From assembly GCA_944338165.1 (NCBI GenBank), contig CALVLN010000001.1:248001-312000 (forward strand): 64,000 nt of DNA, in the 5' to 3' direction. The stretch's first letter is position 1. Each line of letters starts with the position of its first letter. The DNA comes from an uncultured Clostridia bacterium (GTDB lineage: Bacteria; Bacillota; Clostridia; Christensenellales; Borkfalkiaceae). The notes beneath the pieces were generated by a model. That model saw only the letters and a program-made list of their open reading frames with translations. It was not told the DNA's origin and searched no databases. The position numbers were made by a program, and so were the translations under genes. Below are positions 18,732 to 26,669 of the stretch, in pieces.

Positions 18732-19561
18732 TGTGCTTCCTCCCTGTATTCATCCCATAATTTTTTTGCCTGCGCGGAAGACGGCGTCCTGCCGAGAAAG
18801 ATGCAGTCTCCCATGTAGGCCTGGTAAAAGAGCATGGCATCGCCGTTGACCGTCCGCTTGCCGAGCGCGCGGGCAAGGCGCAGAAATTCCGATTCGGCAG
18901 GCACGTAAATGAGGTCGACTGCCGTGCCGCACTGCGCCAGCAGCTCTTCCCCCACAGGGGAGACGCTGCCGTCCTCCCGGCGCACGGACGGCGTCTGCCC
19001 CACGGTATCGTGCATGCCTATCCCCGTACAGTTAAAAATGAGGTCGTACGGTTTGCAGGCGACCGACGTGAGCGGGGTAAATCCGCCGAACTCGCGATAG
19101 ACCGCCGCAAGCCGCGCCTCATCGCGTTCAAACGCGGACACGGTTGCGCCTGCGTCCGTGAGCTTTTTGATACAGCTCCTGCCGGCGCCGCCCGCGCCGA
19201 GCACGAGCGCCGTCCTGCCTTTTACCGCAACGCCCGCGTTCTCCAGCATCATCAAAAAACCGTAGCCGTCCGTATTATACCCTGCCTTGTCCTTCGTCGT
19301 CACCACATTGACGACGCCGAACGATGCGGCATCCCCGCGCAGTTCGGACAAAAACGGTACCATGTCTGCCTTGAAAGGGATGGTAACGTTGATGCCGTCG
19401 TAACGGGAAAAGAGCTCCGCCGCGCGCCCGGGAAATTCCGCAGGCGGGATGGAAACGGCGTCGTACGTGCAGTCTCCGCCCAGGCGGCGGATGATGAACG
19501 TGTGCATGCGCGGACTGAGCGATTGCGACACGTCCTTGCCGATGACGGTAAGTTTCAGCAT
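18728..19561 (-). CDS. aroE: Shikimate dehydrogenase
   Basis: A 277-residue NADP-dependent enzyme reducing 3-dehydroshikimate. The substrate-binding SQSLSPRMH and the catalytic lysine in NVTIPFK are present, and the Rossmann motif GAGGAGRS follows. The ATG at 19561 is preceded by AAAGGAGG and gives the proper N-terminus MLKLTVIGKDVSQS. The longer frame is a shadow of aroB. It overlaps the aroB end by 7 bases. Confidence 0.95.
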   Translation of the reverse strand: MLKLTVIGKDVSQSLSPRMHTFIIRRLGGDCTYDAVSIPPAEFPGRAAELFSRYDGINVTIPFKADMVPFLSELRGDAASFGVVNVVTTKDKAGYNTDGYGFLMMLENAGVAVKGRTALVLGAGGAGRSCIKKLTDAGATVSAFERDEARLAAVYREFGGFTPLTSVACKPYDLIFNCTGIGMHDTVGQTPSVRREDGSVSPVGEELLAQCGTAVDLIYVPAESEFLRLARALGKRTVNGDAMLFYQAYMGDCIFLGRTPSSAQAKKLWDEYREEAQ

Positions 19562-20616
19562 AAGATCCTCCTTTGCGCTTCGGCGAGCCGCTCCGTATAT
19601 TCGCGGCATGGCATGTTCAAGATCTGCCATTCGCCTTTCGCCTTCGGCGCCGTGATCGTGATCGTCTGATTGGTTTCGTTCTTTTTATCGAGCGCCGCAA
19701 AGGGCGCTGCCTCCCGTGCGGAGGGAAGCGCGGGGATGCGGCCGAGCGCGCCGCGCGCGACGGACTGCACCCGGGTAAGGTAGGCCGCGTCGCCGCCGTA
19801 CGCCTTGGAAAACTCCGCTTCACAGAGGATCCCGAGCAATACGTACTCCCCGTGCGAAAGCGTGCCGTCGCATAATTCAAAGGCATGGGCGGTGGTATGT
19901 CCGAGGTTAAGCGACTTCCTCAGGCCGCCCTCCCGTTCGTCGCGCAAAACGACGTCAGCCTTTAAGGCAATGTTTGCGGGGACGAGAGATGCGAGATACG
20001 TAAGGTCCGAAAGATCGCCTTCCCGCGCGCAAAGTTCCTCAAACAATGCGCCGTCCAGGCAGGCATGCTTGACGATCTCCCCGAGCCCGCAGCGCACTTC
20101 GCGCCGGGGAAGCGTGCGGAAAAAGCTGCCGTCCGCAAGGACGAAGTCCGGCTGATGAAAGGCGCCGACCAGATTTTTGACGCCGCAAAAATCAACGGCC
20201 GTCTTGCCGCCGACGGAAGAATCGACCTGGGCAAGCAGCGTCGTGGGGACCTGGATGCAGGAAATGCCGCGCATGTAAAGCGACGCCGCAAGGCCGCCGA
20301 GATCGCCGACCACGCCGCCCCCGAAGGCGACGAGGCATCCCCCGCGGTGCATGCCCGCCTCCGCCATGCGCTCCAGCAGGGCAAAGAGCGTCTGCGGCGT
20401 CTTGTTTTCCTCCCCCGCAGGCATAACGAACACGGGCGCCCCGGGAAGCAGCGAAGAGATGACGCCCCCGTAAAGACGGGAAACGTTGGAATCGGTAACG
20501 ACGAAGACGCCCGGATATGCGGCGCAGAGAGCGGGGAGTTCGGAAACGCAGCCGTCCCCGCAGCGGATCACGCTTTTTTTGCCGTGACCGGGAAATTCGA
20601 GGGAAAATTCTTTCAT
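19555..20616 (-). CDS. aroB: 3-dehydroquinate synthase
   Basis: A 353-residue NAD- and metal-dependent enzyme that cyclises DAHP to 3-dehydroquinate. Visible motifs are the NAD-binding GGGVVGDLGG, the PTTLLAQVDSSVGGK block, and the metal ligands in GLGEIVKH, NLGHTTAHA and LSHGEYV. The start at 20616 overlaps aroC by four bases. It is the second enzyme of the shikimate pathway. Confidence 0.97.
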   Translation of the reverse strand: MKEFSLEFPGHGKKSVIRCGDGCVSELPALCAAYPGVFVVTDSNVSRLYGGVISSLLPGAPVFVMPAGEENKTPQTLFALLERMAEAGMHRGGCLVAFGGGVVGDLGGLAASLYMRGISCIQVPTTLLAQVDSSVGGKTAVDFCGVKNLVGAFHQPDFVLADGSFFRTLPRREVRCGLGEIVKHACLDGALFEELCAREGDLSDLTYLASLVPANIALKADVVLRDEREGGLRKSLNLGHTTAHAFELCDGTLSHGEYVLLGILCEAEFSKAYGGDAAYLTRVQSVARGALGRIPALPSAREAAPFAALDKKNETNQTITITAPKAKGEWQILNMPCREYTERLAEAQRRILC

Positions 20617-21743
20617 ACGGGGAGCCTCCCGTAACGCGCGATGAGTTCCGCCATGGTATCGCCCCCCAGCCGTTCAAGCACGGCTTCGGCGAGCGCGGAA
20701 CAGAGAACGCTTTCGAGGATGACTTCACAGGCGGCAACGGCGCAGACGTCGCTGCGTTCCGTCGCCGCGGCAGCGGGAAGCCCGGTAGAAAGGTCGACGG
20801 TGCGCAGCCCGCGCATGAGCGTGGGAATGGGCTTCATTGCCGCCCGCAGGACGATCTCCTCGCCGTTGGACATGCCGCCCTCGATCCCCCCGGCGCGGTT
20901 GGTGTTCCGGAAGATCCTGCCCGTTTCGGCAAAGATCTCGTCATGCACTTCACTGCCGCGCCGCGCCGCCGCGCCGAACCCGATCCCCACTTCTACGCCT
21001 TTGATCGCCTGCACGCTCATGAGCGCCGCACACAACCGCGCATCGAGTTTTTCACGATACGTCATGCAGCTGCCGAATCCGCTCTTCAAACCCGCGGCGC
21101 GCAGCTCGATCACGCCGCCGCAGGTATCCCCCTCCTGCCGCAGGCGCTCGATCCGCAAAGCCGCCTGTTCCGAGGACTTTGGCGATACCATGCCCGTATC
21201 CGAGCGGCGTTCGCGCGCGATCTCCGCAAAGGAATATTCCGTTTCGTCCGTCACGCCCGCCAGCGCGCGCACATACCCCGTCACGTGGACGCCCAGCGCG
21301 CGCAGCAGCTGCCTGCAGACGGTCCCCGCCGCCACGCGGACGGCGGTCTCCCGCGCCGAGGCGCGCTCCAAAACGTTGCGGGCGTCCTCCTGCGCGTATT
21401 TTCTCATCCCCGCAAGGTCGGCATGCCCGGGGCGGACGCAGGTGACGCGCCGCGACTGCGTATCGCATTCCTGCGGGGCCATGTACGCCTCCCAGTTCGC
21501 GTAGTCGCGGTTAAAGACGGCAATGGTCACGGGGCTGCCCAGCGTCTCGCCGCCGCGCACGCCGCTTAAAAATTCGGCGCGGTCGCACTCGATCTTTTGC
21601 CGCGCGCCCCGACCGATCCCGCCCTGCCGCAATGCAAGCATGCGGTCGATCTCTGCAAAATCGATCTTGAGATGGGCGGGCAGCCCTTCTATGATGGCAA
21701 ACAGGCCTTTGCCGTGCGATTCGCCCGCTGTCACGATCTTCAT
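20613..21743 (-). CDS. aroC: Chorismate synthase
   Basis: A 376-residue FMN-dependent enzyme, the last step to chorismate. Signature segments are TAGESHGKGL at the N-terminus, RPGHADLAG, RASARETAVRVAAG, and GGIEGGMSNGE. The start ATG at 21743 overlaps the stop of the upstream beta-lactamase-fold gene by four bases. No aroA (EPSP synthase) gene appears in the window, so that step must be encoded elsewhere. Confidence 0.97.
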   Translation of the reverse strand: MKIVTAGESHGKGLFAIIEGLPAHLKIDFAEIDRMLALRQGGIGRGARQKIECDRAEFLSGVRGGETLGSPVTIAVFNRDYANWEAYMAPQECDTQSRRVTCVRPGHADLAGMRKYAQEDARNVLERASARETAVRVAAGTVCRQLLRALGVHVTGYVRALAGVTDETEYSFAEIARERRSDTGMVSPKSSEQAALRIERLRQEGDTCGGVIELRAAGLKSGFGSCMTYREKLDARLCAALMSVQAIKGVEVGIGFGAAARRGSEVHDEIFAETGRIFRNTNRAGGIEGGMSNGEEIVLRAAMKPIPTLMRGLRTVDLSTGLPAAAATERSDVCAVAACEVILESVLCSALAEAVLERLGGDTMAELIARYGRLPV

Positions 21744-22738
21744 GATGTCACCCCTTTCGTATATTCCGTGCGATACCCTGCCCGCGTGACGGACACGACG
21801 ATATCGCCCAATTCGTCGGTACGGTAGATCTCGCAGTCCTCCCGCGCTTTTTTCAAACTTTCCGCCACGCGAAAGGCGGGATGCCCGTACGCATTGCCTC
21901 TGCCGCAGGAAATGACCGCCGTCTGCGCCTGCAAAAGTTCCAGCCACTCCTCCGAGGAAGAATATGCGGAACCGTGATGCGCAACTTTGAGCACGTCGAT
22001 GCCATCAAGGCGGACACGGTAGTCCCCTTTGTCAAACAACGTCGGGTCGATCGCGTACTCCGCGAGAAGTTTCTCCTCCCGTTCCGCCGTGATATCGCCG
22101 CAGAGGAGAACGTCCGTTCCGCAATAAGAAAGATACAGCACGGCGGACGCCTCGTTGCTCTCCTCCTCGCCCATCGAATACGGCGAAATGCAATTGAGAT
22201 AGGCGCCGGATGCATCCGCTAAAACGAAATACCGCGAGACCGTCTGCATCTCGCACCCGCTCTCCTCCGCGGCGGAAAGCAGACTTTGATAGGAAGAGCT
22301 CTCCGAGCCGAGAACGGGAAGATACAGGGCTTCGGCGCCGAACAGGCGGATGATCTGTTCCGCCCCGCCGTAATGATCGGAATCGGCATGCGTGACGAGG
22401 CAGGAGATGCTTTCCGGCCCCAACCCCTTGAGATAGCGGATGAGATGATTGGAAGCATCAAACGCGCCGCTGCCCGCATCGACGACGAGCACATCCCCGG
22501 AAGGAAACTCGATGACGGTGCAATCCGCTTGCCCCACGTCCAAAAAATGCAGGCGCAGCTCCCCTTCCTCCCGCGCGCGGATCCGGGCCGCGGGGAGAAG
22601 GCTGAAAAACGGGACCAACGCGTTCAGAAGCGTGAGCACGCCGATCACGGCGACTGCGGCGCCCGCTTTAAAAAGCGCACGCAGGCGGGCGGCACGCTCC
22701 GGGTCTCTGTGACGGCGCTGCGGCTCCCAAGGCTTCAT
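21740..22738 (-). CDS. Membrane-anchored metallo-beta-lactamase-fold hydrolase (ComEC C-terminal-like)
   Basis: A 332-residue protein with one N-terminal membrane segment (about residues 24-50) followed by a metallo-beta-lactamase domain. FLDVGQADCTVIEFP, THADSDHYGG and KVAHHGSAYSS match the stand-alone ComEC/Rec2 C-terminal domain, which in some competence proteins degrades one DNA strand. Here there is no ComEC channel, so a DNA-uptake role is not implied; extracytoplasmic hydrolysis is inferred from topology. It overlaps the neighbouring genes by four bases on each side. Confidence 0.85.
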   Translation of the reverse strand: MKPWEPQRRHRDPERAARLRALFKAGAAVAVIGVLTLLNALVPFFSLLPAARIRAREEGELRLHFLDVGQADCTVIEFPSGDVLVVDAGSGAFDASNHLIRYLKGLGPESISCLVTHADSDHYGGAEQIIRLFGAEALYLPVLGSESSSYQSLLSAAEESGCEMQTVSRYFVLADASGAYLNCISPYSMGEEESNEASAVLYLSYCGTDVLLCGDITAEREEKLLAEYAIDPTLFDKGDYRVRLDGIDVLKVAHHGSAYSSSEEWLELLQAQTAVISCGRGNAYGHPAFRVAESLKKAREDCEIYRTDELGDIVVSVTRAGYRTEYTKGVTS

Positions 22739-23571
22739 ATCCCCGCCTCCCTGAGTTTCTCCCTGATCGCAGGCATGCAGCCAATCGCCTCCTCATAGCC
22801 GATCTCATACATGCGCTGCATCGCCGCGCGGGAAACGTCCACCGCGCGCCAGTCGATGAGGTTGGGGCGGAGCATGAGATCGCTGGCCGCATATCCGCGC
22901 GATTTATGATCGTCCCGATAGCCGATCGGGACGACGCGCTGCAGCATGCCGCCGACCAACCGCATGACGGCGTTTTTTTCTGCCTCCGGGCGGAGAAACG
23001 CCGAAAGGTCACAGCCGATGACGAGGTCCGCACCCAGATCCCTGCATACGTCCGCAGGGATCGCATTGCTGAACGCGCCGTCCGCAAGCCGTCTGCCGTT
23101 GAGTTCCACCGGGCGGAAGAAGGGCGGGATCGCCGAAGACGCCGTGCAGACGCGCGCAACCGGCCCGCTGTCGAGCAATACCCCTTCCCCCGTGGAAACT
23201 TCCGTCGCCCAGGCCGCAAACGGCTTCGGCAGATCGGTGACGTCGCCTTCAAGAAACTCGGAAAGATACTCCTCGATGAACCGCATATCGGCAAAGGGAC
23301 GGATCTTCCCCGCAAACTCCCTGACGTTGATCGCCTGCACGATGGCGAACATGTCGTCTGCGGAAAAACCGCGGCAATACAGCGCGCCCACGATGGAACC
23401 GATGGACGTGCCGGAGACGACGTCAAACGCGATCCCCGCCTCCTCAAACGCTTTCAGGACGCCGAGATGCGCACACCCCTTTGCCCCGCCGCTGCCCAGC
23501 GCGAGGCCGAGGCGCCTGCGCCGCTTTCTGCCGCGGCGTATGGAGTTGGCGAGAAAGTCAAAAATCCCCAT
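22735..23571 (-). CDS. Patatin-like phospholipase (second copy)
   Basis: A 278-residue patatin-fold serine hydrolase. The oxyanion motif GSGGAKG follows a strongly basic N-terminal stretch (RRGRKRRRR). The nucleophile elbow is GTSIG, and the catalytic aspartate is in ADGAF. It is clearly related to the protein at 4644-5447. The basic N-terminus could promote contact with acidic membranes (inference). It is the first gene of the long aro operon, downstream of a sigma-A promoter at 23598-23626. Confidence 0.88.
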   Translation of the reverse strand: MGIFDFLANSIRRGRKRRRRLGLALGSGGAKGCAHLGVLKAFEEAGIAFDVVSGTSIGSIVGALYCRGFSADDMFAIVQAINVREFAGKIRPFADMRFIEEYLSEFLEGDVTDLPKPFAAWATEVSTGEGVLLDSGPVARVCTASSAIPPFFRPVELNGRRLADGAFSNAIPADVCRDLGADLVIGCDLSAFLRPEAEKNAVMRLVGGMLQRVVPIGYRDDHKSRGYAASDLMLRPNLIDWRAVDVSRAAMQRMYEIGYEEAIGCMPAIREKLREAGI

Positions 23572-23597
23572 GCGTCCCTCGTACGTCGATTTTACTT

Positions 23598-23626
23598 ATT
23601 TTACACTTTTTTGCCGCAAATGTAAA
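23598..23626 (-). promoter_or_regulatory. Sigma-A promoter for the patatin-aro operon
   Basis: On the minus strand TTTACA (23621-23626), 17 bases and TAAAAT (23598-23603). Transcription should start near 23591, about 20 bases before the patatin start codon. Confidence 0.8.
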
Positions 23627-23676
23627 CCCCTTGTCCGTATTTTTCCGCAAATCGAGCTGTATTTTTTGAAAATTAG

Positions 23677-23705
23677 TTGATTTTCTGCGCATAATTATGT
23701 ATAGT
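23677..23705 (+). promoter_or_regulatory. Sigma-A promoter for the DUF2238-like gene
   Basis: TTGATT (23677-23682), 17 bases, TATAGT (23700-23705). The upstream in-frame ATG at 23707 would lie before the transcript start, so the promoter decides for the ATG at 23740. Confidence 0.75.
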
Positions 23706-23739
23706 AATGAAAGAAATCTCTCCGATCAGGAAGTACCCC

Positions 23740-24486
23740 ATGAACCTTACACGCTTTTTTTCAAAGCGGCGCAACAAGATCTTGTTTGCCGTCTGTCTTC
23801 TCCTCCTGGCAGGATTTCTCGCCGGGATCATCCTGAACGTCGTGCTGCGGGCAAACGGCGCGCTCCCGGATGCCGAGTTCCGCCATCGCCTGCTGTATGC
23901 GCTGCTTTTTCTCCTCGTGAGCGCCGCCATCCTCGCAGGCGAAGCCATCCTCCGCATCCGCTTCCCGCTCGTCCTCGAGCTGATGCTGCTGGTATTCGTC
24001 TTTGCATGCCTCATGGGCGGCACCGTGTTCGGTCTGTACGCCCATATCCCCGTATGGGATAAGATCCTGCATACCGCCTCCGGCGTGCTGTTCTCCGCCG
24101 TCGGGCTTTCGCTTGCCCACGCCATGACGAAGGGCCTCAGCGGAATGCGCCGCATCGTCGTCTGCCTCCTCATTGCCGCTTTCTTCTCGCTTTCCGTCGG
24201 CTATCTCTGGGAGATCTACGAATTCTCTTACGATTCACTCGTATCGGGGGGCAATCTGCAGCGCTGGCAGGCGGGTATCCTTACGCAGCTGCCGGACGGA
24301 TCGGTCGCCGTCACCGATGCCCGCGCCGCACTTCTCGACACGATGTACGATCTCATCGTCAACCTGATCGGCACCGTCCTCTTCCTCGCCGTCATGTTCT
24401 TTATCCTCCGCGCCCGCGCCGAGATACTCGACGCCTTCGCCGTCGAACGCGATCGCAAGGCGCCTTCCCCTCAAGAAGAAAAATAA
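23740..24486 (+). CDS. DUF2238/YjdF-like integral membrane protein
   Basis: A protein of 248 residues with about six membrane segments. The pattern WDKILHTASGVLFS, then GYLWEIYEFSYD and DTMYDLIVNLIGT resembles the conserved Asp/His/Glu positions of the DUF2238 (YjdF) membrane family, whose function is unknown. The start at 23740 (MNLTRFF) has an AGGAAG ribosome-binding site and lies downstream of the predicted transcript start, unlike the ATG at 23707. The short C-terminal tail is charged and cytoplasmic-looking. It is a single-gene unit ending before a double hairpin region. Confidence 0.7.
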   Translation: MNLTRFFSKRRNKILFAVCLLLLAGFLAGIILNVVLRANGALPDAEFRHRLLYALLFLLVSAAILAGEAILRIRFPLVLELMLLVFVFACLMGGTVFGLYAHIPVWDKILHTASGVLFSAVGLSLAHAMTKGLSGMRRIVVCLLIAAFFSLSVGYLWEIYEFSYDSLVSGGNLQRWQAGILTQLPDGSVAVTDARAALLDTMYDLIVNLIGTVLFLAVMFFILRARAEILDAFAVERDRKAPSPQEEK

Positions 24487-24488
24487 AA

Positions 24489-24553
24489 GACATGCCCGTG
24501 CCGTATGTCATCATGTGCGCAATCCCGCAAATGATATACGGCACAGCCATGTC
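24489..24553. repeat. Long imperfect inverted repeat between convergent genes
   Basis: GACATG at 24489 and CATGTC ending at 24553 are the outer ends of an imperfect stem (GTGCCGTAT against ATACGGCAC inside) with a loop of roughly 20 bases. It lies between the stop codon of the membrane protein and the terminator hairpin at 24570. Confidence 0.7.
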
Positions 24554-24569
24554 CTGATCAAACAAGCTC

Positions 24570-24606
24570 AACAAGGCGGACATGCGTGGCATGTCCGCCT
24601 TGTTTT
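24570..24606. terminator. Bidirectional terminator between the DUF2238-like and PhnP-like genes
   Basis: The arms AACAAGGCGGACATG and CATGTCCGCCTTGTT close a short loop and are followed by a T-run on the plus strand. It serves the plus-strand gene and possibly the minus-strand gene ending at 24605. Confidence 0.85.
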
Positions 24607-25444
24607 ACAGATAGAGCGTATAGCCGTCGTACGCCGCGGTCCCGCCGTAGACGCCTTCCGCCCTTGCAAGCGATTCCGGGTCGGGGCAGGCATGGTGCGA
24701 GAAATGCGTCATGACGCGCCGCGTATGCGCGTCCGCAACGCCGTCCGCCTGCAGGCGCATGAGTACTTCGCGGTTGTCGTCAAGCCCCATATGGCGGCGA
24801 TACGTACTGCTTCGCTCCCACAGAAAGGTACAGTCGAACGTAATGAGATCTACGGGTTTTTTTACGGTACGGGCAAGGTATGTGTACGTTTCTTCCGGCA
24901 AAAGCCCCGTATCGCACAGGTGCAGATAACGCGTCTCCCCCTTGCCGAGAAGGAAGACGAAGGGTTCCGCCGACGTATGGCGCGCAGGGAGCGCAACGGC
25001 GCGATAATCGCCGAAAAAGAAGGGTTCAAAGGCACGCACGCGGTGAAAATGCAGATGCGAAGCGATCTCCTCTTTGAGTTCGCGGCGGGTACACTCCGCA
25101 AACACCTGTCCCACCTCCTCGTTCCCGAAGATGTGCAGATCCTCCTCCGTCATGCCGCGCGCGTACTTATAGCCGCGCAGGATAAAATCATGCGCGTAGA
25201 AATGATCCATGTGCGAATGGGTGACGAGAACGTATTTCAGGGCGGAGAAATCCTCGCCGCTTTCGCAGGCATGCAGAAACGCATCGGGCGGAAAATCGAT
25301 GGAGATCTTTCCGTCTACGACGACCTGCGCGCGCGAACGGCGCAGCCCTTCTTTGCGCGCCGCGGTGCAGAATTCGCAGCGGCAGAACAGCGCGGGGATC
25401 CCCTCCGCCGCGCCCGTGCCCAAATAATGGACTTTCATGCTCAT
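24605..25444 (-). CDS. PhnP-like metallo-beta-lactamase-fold phosphodiesterase
   Basis: A 279-residue hydrolase of the metallo-beta-lactamase fold. The metal-binding motif THSHMDHFYAHD is near residue 75, with further ligands in LPARHTS, DTGLL and HFSHH. The N-terminal GTGAAEGIPALFCRC with the CxxC pair (C-R-C-E-F-C) matches PhnP-like proteins that carry an extra structural zinc. PhnP cleaves cyclic ribose phosphates; no phosphonate genes are nearby, so the substrate here is unknown. The start at 25444 overlaps dtd by four bases. Confidence 0.85.
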   Translation of the reverse strand: MSMKVHYLGTGAAEGIPALFCRCEFCTAARKEGLRRSRAQVVVDGKISIDFPPDAFLHACESGEDFSALKYVLVTHSHMDHFYAHDFILRGYKYARGMTEEDLHIFGNEEVGQVFAECTRRELKEEIASHLHFHRVRAFEPFFFGDYRAVALPARHTSAEPFVFLLGKGETRYLHLCDTGLLPEETYTYLARTVKKPVDLITFDCTFLWERSSTYRRHMGLDDNREVLMRLQADGVADAHTRRVMTHFSHHACPDPESLARAEGVYGGTAAYDGYTLYL

Positions 25445-25890
25445 GGCTTTTTCTCCGATTCAAAGAGAATTGTGACCGGGCCGTCGTTTTCCTGCGCGAT
25501 CTGCATATCCGCCCCGAATACGCCGAGGCGCACGGGAACGGAAAGATCGCGGAGCGCTTCCGCCGCATGCCGGTAAAGCGCTTCAGCCCGATCGGGGCGC
25601 TCTGCCTCCGTAAAAGACGGGCGATTCCCGCGCGCCGCGCTGCCGTACAGCGTAAACTGAGAGACGAGCAGCACTTCGCCGCCCACGTCGCGCACGGACA
25701 GGTTTAGCTTCCCCGCTTCATCGGAAAAAACGCGGAGTGTAGCGATCTTTGCCGCACACGCCTCTGCCTGCGCCTCCGTATCCCCCGCTTTTACGCCGAA
25801 GTAGACCACCAGCCCGCGGCCGATGCGGGAAATCTCCTCTCCCGCCACACAAAGGCGCGCCGAACGCACCCGCTGTACCACCAACCTCAT
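25441..25890 (-). CDS. dtd: D-aminoacyl-tRNA deacylase
   Basis: A 149-residue DTD-family enzyme that removes D-amino acids from tRNA. It starts with the family N-terminus MRLVVQRVRSA, carries the active-site motif SQFTLYG followed by GNRPSF, and ends with the cross-subunit NDGPVTI motif. Full length. It is followed directly by the PhnP-like gene. Confidence 0.96.
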   Translation of the reverse strand: MRLVVQRVRSARLCVAGEEISRIGRGLVVYFGVKAGDTEAQAEACAAKIATLRVFSDEAGKLNLSVRDVGGEVLLVSQFTLYGSAARGNRPSFTEAERPDRAEALYRHAAEALRDLSVPVRLGVFGADMQIAQENDGPVTILFESEKKP

Positions 25891-26012
25891 GCCGACCTCC
25901 GCGCGGATCTTTGCTGCCCCGCGCCTCTGATTTGTTTGATTCTGTTTACTTTATATAAAAACGAACAATAATTTGCTCATTTTGCAAACTTTATCTGCAA
26001 AACCAAAAAAGG

Positions 26013-26043
26013 AAAGCGGGGTTTCCGCATCGGAAACCCCGCC
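26013..26043 (-). terminator. Intrinsic terminator after efp
   Basis: On the minus strand the arms GCGGGGTTTCCG and CGGAAACCCCGC form a 12-bp stem followed by a T-rich tail (TTTCCTTTTTT). It lies 11 bases beyond the efp stop codon. Confidence 0.9.
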
Positions 26044-26053
26044 CGTATCTGCC

Positions 26054-26617
26054 TCAGACTCTGCTCATATATTCGCCCGTACGGGTGTCGATGCGGATGG
26101 TATCACCCTCTTCCACGAACATGGGGACCTGGAAGGTCGCACCCGTTTCCACCTTCGCCGTCTTGGTCGCGTTGGTTGCGGTATTGCCCTTGACGCCGGG
26201 TTCCGCGTCGATGACCTTGAGCTCGACGAAGTTCTCGGGATCGACGGAGAACGCTTTGCCGTAAAGGAACTTGACGGTGACCGTATCGTTCTCGCGGATA
26301 TAGCGGAGTGCATCCTCGACCTGGCTTAAATTCAGCGGGGTGAGATTGAACTCCTCGTCCATGAAATAATAGAATTCGCCGTCCGTGTAGGAATAGGTCA
26401 TCTTCTTGGTTTCGACCTGTGCCGTTTCCAGCTTGGTCGTGGGGTTGAACGTTTCGTCGGAAAGGACCTGCCCCGTCACGACGTTCTTCAGCGTGCAGCG
26501 AACGAACGCCGCGCCCTTGCCGGGCTTCACGTGCTGGAATTCCGTTACCGTATAGACGCCGCTCTTGTATTCAAACGTAACGCCCTTTCTGATATCGCCT
26601 GCCAAAATCTGTGCCAT
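26054..26617 (-). CDS. efp: Elongation factor P
   Basis: The 187-residue translation factor that rescues ribosomes stalled at polyproline. The three beta-barrel domains are complete. The modified lysine is expected in the loop HVKPGKGAA (Lys34). The lysine-tip context fits the aminopentanol type of modification, and a YmfI-like reductase is encoded at 17102-17803. The start has a strong ribosome-binding site (AAGGAGATC). It follows the M24 peptidase gene, a common pairing in Bacillota. Confidence 0.97.
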   Translation of the reverse strand: MAQILAGDIRKGVTFEYKSGVYTVTEFQHVKPGKGAAFVRCTLKNVVTGQVLSDETFNPTTKLETAQVETKKMTYSYTDGEFYYFMDEEFNLTPLNLSQVEDALRYIRENDTVTVKFLYGKAFSVDPENFVELKVIDAEPGVKGNTATNATKTAKVETGATFQVPMFVEEGDTIRIDTRTGEYMSRV

Positions 26618-26669
26618 ATTCGATTGATCTCCTTACAGAATGAATTTATGATTCGATCTTACCCCGTTA

